Part shown: positions 1 through 7,826 of the stretch, one piece after another
Position numbering within the stretch: the first letter of the stretch is position 1
Layout of the letters: each line of letters starts with the position of its first letter
Assembly: GCA_016933415.1 (NCBI GenBank)
Contig: JAFGAX010000148.1
Span: 1-37,929 of the forward strand
Source: a bacterium
GTDB taxonomy: Bacteria; Zhuqueibacterota; QNDG01; DTFT01
Direction of reading: 5' to 3'
Length of the DNA: 37,929 bases
The notes under the pieces: model-generated
What the model was told of the DNA's origin: nothing
The model's input: the letters and a program-made list of their open reading frames with translations, nothing else
Database searches by the model: none
Program-made: the position numbers and the translations under genes

Positions 1-1778
1 CCGTCCGCATCCCGGCAGATTTCAGCGGTTTCATCGCGTTCCGAAAGTGCGGATAAAACTGCCTTCTTCAGTAAGGAGGACAGTTTATATTCCGCCTGAT
101 CACAGACGTTTTTCAGAGCTTTCTCAAACACAACCCGATCCTTGACCAGGCCCTTGGGCAAAGTGCGGAGAAGATCGAGAAGCACTTCCTGCTCTTTCAT
201 GCCCTCCGCTTCTTCCTTCGCTCTGGCCGCTCCCTTTTTCTTCGAGACCGCGAGATTCCGGAAGGCTGATTCGTCCCTGAGCCTTTCGATTCTCTCATCG
301 GACGCCTCGAAATTCAGGCGCAAGGGCCGCTCAACCGTGATTTTCCTGAATCCGAAATGCGTGGTCGGGTACACTCGGACATTTTCTCCGGTCCGAAAGT
401 CCCGGACGAGGGAAAGAATTTCCTCCGCCTTCTCTCTCGGAATTTCCCTTCTTTTATCCCCGAGACTTTTCCGCATCGGAGTCCAGAATGCGGTCGCGTC
501 AATGAGTTGCACCTTTCCCTTGCGGCGGGGCTCCTTCCTATTGGTCAGGATCCAGATATAGGTGGCTATGCCCGTGTTGTAAAAAAGCTGTTCCGGCACT
601 GCGATCAGCGCATCGAGCAAGTCCCGCTCAAGAACCCAGCGCCGGATTTCACTTTCGCCGCTTCCAGCGTCTCCGGTGAACAGCGGCGATCCGTTCATGA
701 TGATGGCAATGCGTGACCCGCCTTCCTTTTTCGGCCACATATGCGCGATCATATGGAGCAGAAAAAGAAGCTGACCGTCGCTGATGCGCGGAAGACCGGG
801 GCCGAAACGCCCCACGGGTCCCGTTTCATGTTCGTTCGTGACCGCGGCCTCATCGCGCTTCCAGTCTTTTCCGTAAGGGGGGTTCGCGATGAGGTAATTG
901 AAATGCATATCCCGGTGCCGGTCATTGGACAGCGTGGATCCGAAAAGGATGTTTTCCGCCTCCCGGCCGTCCTCGGATTTCATGAAGAGATCCGACTTGC
1001 AGATCGCGAAGGTCTCGGGATTCACCTCCTGGCCGAACAGGTGAATCTCCGCGCTTGGATTGATCGGTTTTCTCAGAAGATCCCCGTTCCTCCGAACGCC
1101 GTTCAGGATGTGCTCCTTCGTGATGGTGAGCATGCCACCGGAACCGCAGCAGGGATCGTACACCGTGGCCACGACTCCGGGGCCCGCGATGCGTTTTTCC
1201 TCACCGGCCAGCAGGAGATCGGCCATCAGATGCACCACATCCCTCGGCGTGAAATGCTCGCCCGGATTTTCGTTCAACGCCTCGTTGAATTTTCGGATCA
1301 ATTCCTCGAAAATGGTTCCCATGGCCGGATTATCGACTTTGTCCGGATGAAGATCGATATTCTTGAACCTCTCCAGAACCTGGAACAGCAGACCGGCCTC
1401 ATTCAACTTGCTGATGGTGTTGTCGAAATCAAACTTTTCCAATACCTCCCGCATGTTCAGGCTGAATCCCGCGATGTAATGCCTCAGATTCGCGGCCAGG
1501 TGCGGGGCATCCGCGAGAAGCCGTTCGAAATCGTATTTCGAAGTGTTATAAAAGGCAAATTTCGAGGCCTTGCGCAGGAGCCTGTCCGTGTTGTCGAGCT
1601 TTCCCTTGTACTGCGCATGGGTCTCAAGAACCTTCTTCTTTGTCGGCGCCAAAACGCAATCGAGTCTCCGTAGAACGGTCAGGGGAAGGATGACGTCCTG
1701 ATACTTGCCGCGCTTGAAGGTGTCACGGATAAGGTCCGCCACACCCCAGATGAAACTGACGATTTCACTGTGGTTCAT
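1..1778 (-). CDS. hsdM: Type I restriction-modification methyltransferase subunit HsdM, 3' end beyond the window
   Basis: N6-adenine DNA methyltransferase subunit of a type I restriction-modification system; it acts with HsdS, which gives specificity, and with HsdR for cleavage. The minus frame is open for 592 codons from ATG 1776-1778 to the left edge, so the stop and C-terminus are missing. Residues 1 to about 150 form the helical HsdM N-terminal domain. The SAM-binding motif DPCCGSGG is at 208-215 and the catalytic motif NPPYGKDW at 299-306, so the visible part looks active. It is probably the first gene of its unit, because the neighbouring frr operon ends in a terminator at 2029-2062; hsdS and hsdR would then lie beyond position 1, which is inference. 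A weak GAGAG ribosome site lies about 10 nt before the ATG. Confidence 0.95.
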   Translation of the reverse strand, partial: MNHSEIVSFIWGVADLIRDTFKRGKYQDVILPLTVLRRLDCVLAPTKKKVLETHAQYKGKLDNTDRLLRKASKFAFYNTSKYDFERLLADAPHLAANLRHYIAGFSLNMREVLEKFDFDNTISKLNEAGLLFQVLERFKNIDLHPDKVDNPAMGTIFEELIRKFNEALNENPGEHFTPRDVVHLMADLLLAGEEKRIAGPGVVATVYDPCCGSGGMLTITKEHILNGVRRNGDLLRKPINPSAEIHLFGQEVNPETFAICKSDLFMKSEDGREAENILFGSTLSNDRHRDMHFNYLIANPPYGKDWKRDEAAVTNEHETGPVGRFGPGLPRISDGQLLFLLHMIAHMWPKKEGGSRIAIIMNGSPLFTGDAGSGESEIRRWVLERDLLDALIAVPEQLFYNTGIATYIWILTNRKEPRRKGKVQLIDATAFWTPMRKSLGDKRREIPREKAEEILSLVRDFRTGENVRVYPTTHFGFRKITVERPLRLNFEASDERIERLRDESAFRNLAVSKKKGAARAKEEAEGMKEQEVLLDLLRTLPKGLVKDRVVFEKALKNVCDQAEYKLSSLLKKAVLSALSERDETAEICRDAD

Positions 1779-2028
1779 GGTTCGCAGGCTCTCGAATGTT
1801 TCGGGGATGGATTCTCATCCAAGTAATAGAAAAATCGGATAAAAACAAGGGGAAATTGATTTTACGGTGTCCTATCTCCTCAGCGCAAAAGGCTCCCGCC
1901 TCCGCGCCGGAATCCACCTCGCCGGATCCCTTGCCCCGTGGGACAGGATCCCCTGCGGGGAGATGTGAAAAGAACGGGACCGTCCGGAGAGGATCTTTTG
2001 GGACAGCCACAGAGGAGAGTCCGCACCC
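1779..2028. other. Non-coding gap upstream of hsdM
   Basis: About 250 bp between hsdM and the frr terminator. No frame looks like a real gene. An AT-rich stretch at about 1815-1865 could hold the leftward hsdM promoter, but no clean -35/-10 pair was found. GGATCCC occurs twice (about 1923 and 1948), with CCCCG and CGGGG arms that could pair, resembling the GGATCCCCGC-type hairpin repeat near 37630. Confidence 0.4.
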
Positions 2029-2062
2029 CAAAAGAAAAGCCCTGAAGCATGACTCCAGGGCT
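2029..2062 (-). terminator. Rho-independent terminator of the rpsB-tsf-pyrH-frr operon
   Basis: On the minus strand AGCCCTG (2062-2056) pairs with CAGGGCT (2044-2038) across an 11-nt loop and is followed by TTTTCTTTT. It lies about 30 bp after the frr stop codon, where the end of the translation operon is expected. Confidence 0.85.
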
Positions 2063-2091
2063 GAAATCTCAAGTGGATGCCGCAGAAAAAA

Positions 2092-2649
2092 TCAGACCTC
2101 CATGACCTCGGCTTCGCGGGTTTTGACGGCTTCGTCTATTTTGCGGACGAACTCGTCGGTCAGCTTCTGCACTTCGTTCTGGCCGTTCCGCTCCTCGTCC
2201 TGCGAGATCTTTTTGTCCTTCTCGAGCTTTTTGAGCTGTTCGAGCGCGTCTCGCCGGACGTTCCGGACGGCGATGCGGCCCTCCTCGCCGAGATGGTGCA
2301 CCAGCTTGACCAACTCCTTGCGGCGCTCCTCCGTGAGCGGCGGAATGGGCAGGCGGATCATGAACCCGTTGTTATTCGGCGTGATGCCGATGTCGGCCTT
2401 GAGAATCGCCTTCTCGATCTCGCCCAGAACCGAGCGGTCCCAGGGCTGGATGGTGATCAGCCGGGGTTCGGGAACCGCGCAATTGGCGACCTGCTTGAGC
2501 GGGACCGTGTTTCCGTAATAGGAAACCCGCACCGTGTCGAGCAGGGTCAGGCTGGCCCGCCCGGTCCGCACCCGGGCCAGTTCAGCCTGCGTGCTGGCGA
2601 GGCTTTTCTCCATCCGCGCCCGCGCGTCTTTGAGCGATGCGTCAACCAT
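2092..2649 (-). CDS. frr: Ribosome recycling factor
   Basis: 185 aa, the normal length for RRF, which together with EF-G splits the post-termination ribosome so it can be reused. The sequence is RRF-like throughout, including the N-terminal [12 protein letters not shown] region and the charged C-terminal helix. The ATG at 2647-2649 overlaps the last 8 bp of pyrH, so the two are probably translationally coupled. It is the last gene of rpsB-tsf-pyrH-frr, a conserved bacterial order, and is followed by a terminator at 2029-2062. Confidence 0.97.
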   Translation of the reverse strand: MVDASLKDARARMEKSLASTQAELARVRTGRASLTLLDTVRVSYYGNTVPLKQVANCAVPEPRLITIQPWDRSVLGEIEKAILKADIGITPNNNGFMIRLPIPPLTEERRKELVKLVHHLGEEGRIAVRNVRRDALEQLKKLEKDKKISQDEERNGQNEVQKLTDEFVRKIDEAVKTREAEVMEV

Positions 2650-3376
2650 TTTTCTCTCCTTGAACGATGCTCCCCACCGTCTCGCCGAGAATCACCCGTT
2701 TCAGGGTGCCGGGGTCCAGCAGTTTGAAGACGATGATGGGGATGCGGTTCTCGCGGCAGAACGTGATGGCCGTCGCGTCCATGACGCCGAGCTGCTGATC
2801 GATCACCTCGGTGTAGGTGATCGCGGGATACCGCTTGGCCGCGGGCTCCTTGACCGGATCGGCGGAATAGATGCCGTCCACCTTGGTGCCCTTGAGCAGG
2901 GCCTGCGCCGAAATTTCGATGGCCCGCAGCGCCGCGGCGGTGTCCGTTGTGAAATAGGGATTGCCCGTGCCCGCCGCGAAAATCACGACGTAGCCCTTCT
3001 CCAGGTGCGCCATCGCGCGCCGCCGGATATAGGGCTCGGCCATGGCTTCGAGGCGGATGGCCGACATCACGCGCGACGGCACCCCCTCCTTCTCCAGAAA
3101 ATCCTGCAGGGCGATGGAATTGATGACCGTGGCCAGCATGCCCATGTGATCCGCGGCGACGCGGTCCATGCCCCGCGCGGAGGCGGAGAGCCCCCGGAAG
3201 ATGTTCCCGCCCCCGATGACGATGCCGATCTGAACGCCGAGGGCCTGAATCTCCTTGATCTCCCTCGCGATCCGCTGAACCACGGCCGGATCGATCTCCA
3301 GCTCGCGGTTCATGCGGAGCGCCTCCCCGCTCAGCTTGAGCAGGACGCGTTTGTAGGCCGGGGCGGGCGCCGCCAC
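2642..3376 (-). CDS. pyrH: UMP kinase
   Basis: 244 aa amino-acid-kinase-fold enzyme converting UMP to UDP with ATP, feeding UTP and CTP synthesis in the cytosol. The N-terminal [12 protein letters not shown] motif, the GGGNIFRG loop and [15 protein letters not shown] are diagnostic of bacterial PyrH. It starts with GTG (3374-3376) directly abutting the TAA of tsf (3377-3379), and its TGA overlaps the frr start, so it sits in a tightly coupled operon. It is the step after the pyrB/pyrC pathway encoded a few kb away. Confidence 0.97.
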   Translation of the reverse strand: MAAPAPAYKRVLLKLSGEALRMNRELEIDPAVVQRIAREIKEIQALGVQIGIVIGGGNIFRGLSASARGMDRVAADHMGMLATVINSIALQDFLEKEGVPSRVMSAIRLEAMAEPYIRRRAMAHLEKGYVVIFAAGTGNPYFTTDTAAALRAIEISAQALLKGTKVDGIYSADPVKEPAAKRYPAITYTEVIDQQLGVMDATAITFCRENRIPIIVFKLLDPGTLKRVILGETVGSIVQGEKNG

Positions 3377-3970
3377 TTATTCCCCCAGCTGAAAGCGGAC
3401 GAAGCGACGGATGGACATGGCTTCGCCGAGTTTGCCGGACACCTCGAGCAGGTATTCCTGCACGGTTTTGCCCGGATCCTTCACGTAGCTCTGCTCCATC
3501 AACACGACTTCCTGGTAATACTTGTCCAGCTTGCCGGTCACGATCTTCTCGATCACGGCCGCGGGTTTCTTGTTGTCGGTCATCTGGCTTCGGTAGATTT
3601 CAAGCTCCTTGTCCACCGTCTCCTTCGGAACGTCTTCGCGCCGTACGGCCATGGGGCGGGTCGCGGCGACCTGCATGGCGACGTTCCGCGCGAAGTTCTG
3701 GAAATCGTCCGTTTTGGCCACGAAGTCGGTTTCGCAGTTCACCTCGACCAGCACGCCGAGGCGGCTGCCGGGATGCATGTAGGACATGATGATGCCCTCC
3801 TTGGCCTCCCGTCCCGCGCGCTTCTGCGCCGAGGCCATGCCCTTCTTGCGGAGGAATTCCACGGCTTTCTCGATGTCCCCCTGGGTCTGGGCGAGCGCTT
3901 CCTTGCAGTCCATCATGCCGGCTCCGGTCATTTCACGGAGCGATTTCACGTCGTTTGCCGATATGGTCAT
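3377..3970 (-). CDS. tsf: Translation elongation factor EF-Ts, short form
   Basis: Guanine-nucleotide exchange factor for EF-Tu. The N-terminal UBA-like domain (about residues 4-45, with VKSLREMTGAGMMDCKEAL) and the EF-Tu-contact motif TDFVAKTDDF are clear. At 197 aa it is the short form, like that of Thermus, rather than the roughly 280-aa E. coli type with two core subdomains. GAGGAG lies 7 nt before the ATG. rpsB is 106 bp upstream, and that gap holds only a GC-rich hairpin (CCGGCCGCGGGCCGG). Confidence 0.97.
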   Translation of the reverse strand: MTISANDVKSLREMTGAGMMDCKEALAQTQGDIEKAVEFLRKKGMASAQKRAGREAKEGIIMSYMHPGSRLGVLVEVNCETDFVAKTDDFQNFARNVAMQVAATRPMAVRREDVPKETVDKELEIYRSQMTDNKKPAAVIEKIVTGKLDKYYQEVVLMEQSYVKDPGKTVQEYLLEVSGKLGEAMSIRRFVRFQLGE

Positions 3971-4076
3971 GCGATGCTCCTCGGGGTGATTGTCGTGTCC
4001 GCTCCGGCCGTCCGGGGCGCGTTCCGGCGGCGGTTTGATGCGCCTGCCGGCTCCGGCCCGCGGCCGGAAATCGGGT

Positions 4077-4838
4077 TTACTGGGATTCCTTCATCGCGTC
4101 CGGTGACGGGGCCGCGATCCCCTCGGCCGCCAGCGCGGCTTCCAGTCCGGCCTGGTCCTTGGGCCGGGCTTCGATCACCGCGTCCGCGACGGTGTGGACG
4201 ATCAGGCTGATCGACTTGAACGCGTCGTCGTTCGCGGGAATCGGATAATCGATCGGGTCGGGGTCGGAGTTCGTGTCGAGCATGCCGAACACCGGAATAT
4301 TCAGTTTCTTTGCCTCTGCCACGGCGATCGATTCCTTTTTGGTGTCGATCACGAAGACCGCGCCGGGAAGCCTGGCCATGTCCTTGATGCCGCCGAGGCT
4401 CTTCTCCAGTTTTTCCTTCTCGCGTTCGACGTTCAGAATTTCCTTCTTCAGCAGATTGTCGTAGGACCCGTCGGTCGCCATTTTCTCGAGGTTCTTCAGG
4501 TGCTTCACGCTCTTCTTGATGGTCGAAAAATTGGTCAGCGTGCCGCCCATCCACCGCTCGGTGACGTACGGCATGCCGCAGCGCTCGGACTCCACCTTGA
4601 TGATGTCCTTCGCCTGCTTCTTGGTTCCGACAAACAGGATTTTCTCGCCGTTGAGGATGATCTTCTGGACGGCCTTGCACGCGTTGAGAAGGTTGTTCAG
4701 GGTCTTGTTGAGGTCGATGATGTAGATGCCGCTGCGTTCCATGAAAATGTAGGGCTTCATCTTCGGGTTCCACCGGCGCTTCAGGTGTCCGAAATGCGCG
4801 CCCGCCATCAGCAGCTGCTGCAGGGTGATTTCCGCCAC
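4077..4838 (-). CDS. rpsB: 30S ribosomal protein S2
   Basis: 253 aa. The start MAEITLQQLLMAGAHFGH, the RWNPKMKPYIF segment, TNF(S)TIKKSVK and the DTNSDPDPIDYPIPANDDA block are typical of S2, which binds the 30S head/body junction and recruits S1 in many bacteria. The start is GTG (4836-4838) with AAAGGAG 7-8 nt upstream. The C-terminal tail (about residues 225-253) is Ala/Pro-rich and variable. A strong terminator hairpin lies only about 50 nt upstream (4889-4919), so its promoter position is uncertain. Confidence 0.97.
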   Translation of the reverse strand: MAEITLQQLLMAGAHFGHLKRRWNPKMKPYIFMERSGIYIIDLNKTLNNLLNACKAVQKIILNGEKILFVGTKKQAKDIIKVESERCGMPYVTERWMGGTLTNFSTIKKSVKHLKNLEKMATDGSYDNLLKKEILNVEREKEKLEKSLGGIKDMARLPGAVFVIDTKKESIAVAEAKKLNIPVFGMLDTNSDPDPIDYPIPANDDAFKSISLIVHTVADAVIEARPKDQAGLEAALAAEGIAAPSPDAMKESQ

Positions 4839-4888
4839 GGGTGACTCCTTTGAATTGGGTTGTGATCCGCCATTCCCGTTACCCCTTC

Positions 4889-4919
4889 AAAAAACCGAGG
4901 AACCGCAACGGTTCCTCGG
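4889..4919 (-). terminator. Strong intrinsic terminator after rplM-rpsI, or attenuator in the rpsB leader
   Basis: A perfect 11-bp stem, CCGAGGAACCG with CGGTTCCTCGG, and a 3-nt loop is followed on the minus strand by six T residues (4894-4889). It is about 210 nt beyond the rpsI stop and only about 50 nt before the rpsB start. It may simply end rplM-rpsI, or act as an attenuator in an rpsB leader. The 290-bp gap around it (4839-5128) has no convincing gene and no clear sigma-70 promoter; an AACCGGC/GCCGGTT dyad directly follows the rpsI stop. Confidence 0.85.
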
Positions 4920-5128
4920 CACCCTTCTGAAGGTCGGGGAATGTGAGTATTTGAATCTGACCGCTCTCTTCCTTCGCGGCATAGCGCGGTGAAAGAAAGT
5001 AAACAGGAACCGCCATTTCCTTGCGGATAGAAACTCCCCCGCCGCTTCCGGAAGGGAGCTTCAAAATCCGTAAACCCTTGCCGACCCGGAACCGGAACGA
5101 ACCGGCCCGGCCGGAGGGTTTCGCCGGT

Positions 5129-5524
5129 TTATCGTTTCGAGAACTGGAACCGCTTGCGGGCGCCCGGCTGTCCGTACTTCTTCCGTTCCTTCATCCGCGG
5201 ATCGCGGGTGAGGAAACCTGAATCGCGGAGCGCTTTCTTGAAATCCGCGTTGGTCTTGATCAGCACGCGGGCGATGCCCAGCAGCATGGCCCCGGCCTGT
5301 CCGGTGAGGCCGCCCCCGTTGACGGTGGCGCGGACGTCATACTGTCCTTCGGTTTTGGTCACGCCGAACGGCTGGCGGAGAATCATTTCGAGCGTCTTGC
5401 GGCCGAAATAATCGAGCACTTCCTGCTCATTGACCTGGATCTTGCCCGATCCGGGGGTCAGCCAGACGCGGGCGACGGATTCTTTTCTGCGGCCGGTGGC
5501 GTACAGGGATGCGGTCTTCGACAT
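5129..5524 (-). CDS. rpsI: 30S ribosomal protein S9
   Basis: 131 aa. The family signatures [33 protein letters not shown] and the basic C-terminus RKRFQFSKR, ending in the invariant KR that reaches the P-site tRNA, are all present. The start ATG lies 1 nt after the rplM stop, the normal L13-S9 arrangement. Transcribed from the promoter at 6001-6029. Confidence 0.98.
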   Translation of the reverse strand: MSKTASLYATGRRKESVARVWLTPGSGKIQVNEQEVLDYFGRKTLEMILRQPFGVTKTEGQYDVRATVNGGGLTGQAGAMLLGIARVLIKTNADFKKALRDSGFLTRDPRMKERKKYGQPGARKRFQFSKR

Positions 5525-5525
5525 G

Positions 5526-5966
5526 CTATTTCCTCAATTCACTGGGTAAGGCCTGGGGATTCTGCGCCTTGTGCGGATGCTGGCCCCCGGCGTACACGCG
5601 GAGTTTCTTCATCATCTGCCGGCCTAGGCGGTTGTGGGGCATCATGCCCTTGACCGCGTGGGTGAAGACGTTTTCCGGCTTGACACGGATCGCCTTGCCG
5701 AGCTCCGTCACGCGGAGACCGCCCGGGTATCCCGTGTATCGGGTGTACCGTTTCTGCTCAAGCTTTCGACCCGTGACCCTGATCTTGTCCGCATTGATGA
5801 CCACGACATGGTCGCCAGCGTCCAAGTGCATGGAAAAAGTGGGTTTATGTTTACCCTTCAGGATATGGGCCACCTGGCTCGCCAGACGGCCGAGCACCTG
5901 GTTCTGCGCATCCACCAGATACCACTTCCGTTCGGGTTCGGTGGTCTTGATAAAAAGGGTTGTCAC
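5526..5966 (-). CDS. rplM: 50S ribosomal protein L13
   Basis: 146 aa, an early-assembly 23S rRNA-binding protein. [30 protein letters not shown] and [21 protein letters not shown] identify it. It begins with GTG (5964-5966), preceded by AGGAGG at ideal distance. With a canonical promoter ending about 35 bp upstream, it is the first gene of rplM-rpsI. Confidence 0.98.
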   Translation of the reverse strand: MTTLFIKTTEPERKWYLVDAQNQVLGRLASQVAHILKGKHKPTFSMHLDAGDHVVVINADKIRVTGRKLEQKRYTRYTGYPGGLRVTELGKAIRVKPENVFTHAVKGMMPHNRLGRQMMKKLRVYAGGQHPHKAQNPQALPSELRK

Positions 5967-6000
5967 TGAAAAAACCTCCTGTAAACGGTAATAGCCTTTT

Positions 6001-6029
6001 ATTTTAATAAAAAATCAATGACTTGTCAA
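6001..6029 (-). promoter_or_regulatory. Sigma-70 promoter of rplM-rpsI
   Basis: On the minus strand TTGACA (6029-6024), a 17-bp spacer and TAAAAT (6006-6001): a perfect -35 and a 5/6 -10 at optimal spacing in a very AT-rich patch. The predicted start is near 5994, giving a leader of about 28 nt that includes the AGGAGG ribosome site. Confidence 0.9.
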
Positions 6030-6078
6030 GGAAAAAGTGCCTGAAATGGGAAAAAATCGTCCGGAAAACCGTTTATTA

Positions 6079-7092
6079 TCATCCAACACTTCCGCCTGTT
6101 CCCGCGTTTTCGGATGCAGTCCAATATCCGATCATCCGGTAGAAAAGCCTGGCCGCGGTCAATTCCCCGTACTCGGCACCCGGTCTCGGACACAATTCCA
6201 CCAGGTCCATTCCGACGACGTTCCTTTCACGGAACACCCGCCGCAGAAACCGGATCGTCTCGACCCATTGCATGCCGCCCGGTTCGGGTGTTCCCACGGC
6301 CGGCATGATCGACGGATCCAGACCGTCCAGGTCGAAGGTGACGTACACCGTTCCGCCGAGACGTTCAATGGCCTTGTCCATCCACGATTCGTCCCGCCGC
6401 ATGGTGTGGATGTCGAATATGGAAAGTCCCTCCCGCTCCATGGTGTTGGCCTCCTCCTGCGACCAGGCCCGGATGCCGACGCTCACGTAGGGGCAGACTT
6501 CGCGGACGCGCGCCATGACACACGCGTGGCTCAATGGCGAGCCTTCATACAATTCGCGGAGATCGGCATGCGCGTCAAGATGCAGGACGGACAGGTCATG
6601 GAAAGCCGCCCGGTACGCGCGCACCGCGCCGACCGTGACGGTGTGCTCGCCTCCGATCATGGCGACGCGCTTGTCCGCGGCGAGCAGGTCCGCGGTCGTC
6701 TTCTCGATGAGCTGAACGGCGGGTTCCGGGTCGTCGCCCTTGAACTTGAGCGGCGGCAGGGTGGCGATGCCCCGGCGGTAGGTTTCGGACTTCAGTTCTT
6801 CGTCGTAGTATTCCACCTGCCGAGAGGCCTCGATCAGGGCCTTCGGCCCCAGGTTCGTGCCCTGGACATAGCTCGTGGTGACGTCGAGCGGCGCCTGCAG
6901 AATCGTGATCCGCGATTCCTCCCACCCGCAGAACGCGTCCACGCCGAGAAAATTGCCCTCGGGTCCGAGGACCGTGAACTTTTTCTCTTTAACAGGTGCC
7001 GTATGCGCTCCTTCCGCCGTTTTTCCGATTGAAGTGTTATTCCACTGCCGGGGTGGCCGGTTAAAATGCGGACCCCGTCCCCCGTCACGCAA
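6079..7092 (-). CDS. speB: Agmatinase (ureohydrolase), start uncertain
   Basis: Hydrolyses agmatine to putrescine and urea. The binuclear Mn site is complete: GGEH (147-150), DAHAD (173-177) and DLDGLDP (254-260), numbering from the longest frame. The gene follows the arginine decarboxylase, so the pair forms an arginine-agmatine-putrescine route. The start is doubtful. The longest frame begins at TTG 7090-7092, directly after a hairpin (7095-7119), and its first 35 or so residues are unlike the family. Homology begins near FTVLGPEGNFLG (residue 39), and a good GGAAGGAG (7015-7008) has no in-frame ATG, GTG or TTG behind it, only an ACG at 7002-7000. The end and the function are secure. Confidence 0.9.
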   Translation of the reverse strand: MRDGGRGPHFNRPPRQWNNTSIGKTAEGAHTAPVKEKKFTVLGPEGNFLGVDAFCGWEESRITILQAPLDVTTSYVQGTNLGPKALIEASRQVEYYDEELKSETYRRGIATLPPLKFKGDDPEPAVQLIEKTTADLLAADKRVAMIGGEHTVTVGAVRAYRAAFHDLSVLHLDAHADLRELYEGSPLSHACVMARVREVCPYVSVGIRAWSQEEANTMEREGLSIFDIHTMRRDESWMDKAIERLGGTVYVTFDLDGLDPSIMPAVGTPEPGGMQWVETIRFLRRVFRERNVVGMDLVELCPRPGAEYGELTAARLFYRMIGYWTASENAGTGGSVG

Positions 7093-7094
7093 AT

Positions 7095-7119
7095 CCGGGA
7101 GGCTTAAACGGCCTCCCGG
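7095..7119 (-). terminator. Hairpin between the decarboxylase and agmatinase genes
   Basis: A perfect 9-bp inverted repeat, CCGGGAGGC and GCCTCCCGG, with a 7-nt loop. On the minus strand it is followed by ATTTG, a poor T-tract, so it may be an mRNA-processing or stabilising hairpin rather than an efficient terminator. It immediately precedes the longest possible agmatinase start. Confidence 0.5.
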
Positions 7120-7132
7120 GGATGAGATTCCG

Positions 7133-7153
7133 AAAAAAAATGCGGTTCCGCAT
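7133..7153 (-). terminator. Weak terminator-like hairpin with T8 tract
   Basis: On the minus strand ATGCGG and CCGCAT form a very short, tight stem followed by eight T residues (7140-7133). It lies after the arginine decarboxylase gene and could reduce transcription into agmatinase. The stem is short, so its strength is uncertain. Confidence 0.45.
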
Positions 7154-7162
7154 GATACCCGA

Positions 7163-7240
7163 ATGAACGGATTACCCTATTACTCGTTTGTAATCCGTGT
7201 GGATCCGTTCCATCCGCTCAGATCCGTGTTCCATTTTTCT
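7163..7240. repeat. Interspersed ATCCGT repeat, copy A
   Basis: Shares with 11363-11442 and 11521-11598 the order ATGAAYGSATTACC, an AT-rich stretch, then several ATCCGT words at about 10-bp spacing, then a T-rich end. On the minus strand it reads as a run of ACGGAT words. It starts directly after the stop codon of the arginine decarboxylase gene. Confidence 0.75.
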
Positions 7241-7241
7241 T

Positions 7242-7802
7242 TTAAACGAAAACCGCGGCCGACAGCACCGTGGTCCAGAGGCCGTCCTTGTGCCCCATGG
7301 CGCTCTGCACCACGTTGCGGGTGGCGACGATCTTGCCGCTGATCTTCCACACTTCCTTGGTTTCGTTCCAACTCTTCTCAGGATCAAAGGGAAGCCCGAG
7401 AATCGTGGCCAGCATGCTCGCCGCGAGGTCCTCGGCGTAGTCGCCCGCAACCGCGTCGGTCTGCCCGAAGGAATGATGCTCCGAGAGATATCCGTACTGT
7501 GAAGGATCCTTGGGAATGGCGATGCCGACCGAAGCCGCCACCAGGCGGTGCGGCTCGTTCGTGGCGTTGTCGCTGATCACGCAGAATGTGATGCCGCCGG
7601 ACTTCAGTTTTTTAACGCCGGCCTCCTTGGAAATCAGCTTGCAGTGCGGCGGAAAAATGCTTGACACGCGGACGAGATTGAGCTGGGCGATGCCCGCGTC
7701 CCGCAGGGCCATCTCGAAGCTCTGCAGTTTCTCCTTGTGCCTTCCCACGCCGTTGGTCAGAAACGCTTCTTTTGGTACGAGTGGATAGCCGCTGGTCGTC
7801 AT
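7242..7802 (-). CDS. Pyruvoyl-dependent arginine decarboxylase
   Basis: 186 aa proenzyme of the PvlArgDC family, which decarboxylates arginine to agmatine using a pyruvoyl group made by self-cleavage. The cleavage site is the Ser47-Ser48 pair in RVSSIFPP. GVGRHKEKLQSFEMAL and HRLVAASVGIA fit the family. The ATG at 7800-7802 has GGAGG 6 nt upstream and is 24 bp after the pyrC stop, so it should be co-transcribed with pyrRBC. The next gene is agmatinase, which supports arginine to agmatine to putrescine. This family is common in archaea and chlamydiae and scattered among other bacteria. Confidence 0.93.
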   Translation of the reverse strand: MTTSGYPLVPKEAFLTNGVGRHKEKLQSFEMALRDAGIAQLNLVRVSSIFPPHCKLISKEAGVKKLKSGGITFCVISDNATNEPHRLVAASVGIAIPKDPSQYGYLSEHHSFGQTDAVAGDYAEDLAASMLATILGLPFDPEKSWNETKEVWKISGKIVATRNVVQSAMGHKDGLWTTVLSAAVFV

Positions 7803-7826
7803 TCCGATTCCTCCATCCGAACGGGC

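Noticed and set aside
1-1778. hsdM as evidence for a genomic island boundary
   Set aside because: No integrase, tRNA, direct-repeat att site or clear change in composition was seen next to it; one partial gene is not enough.
2534-4210. Long plus-strand open frame opposite pyrH, tsf and rpsB (also similar ones at 741-1673, 7737-9278, 14112-16283, 19368-20537 and 27283-28812)
   Set aside because: Antisense shadows of well-identified minus-strand genes in GC-rich DNA; their proteins are low-complexity, rich in His, Arg and Gly, and match no family.
4879-5064. 61-codon minus ORF between rpsI and rpsB
   Set aside because: It reads straight through the terminator stem, starts at TTG without a clear ribosome site and resembles nothing known; kept only as a possible leader peptide in the findings.
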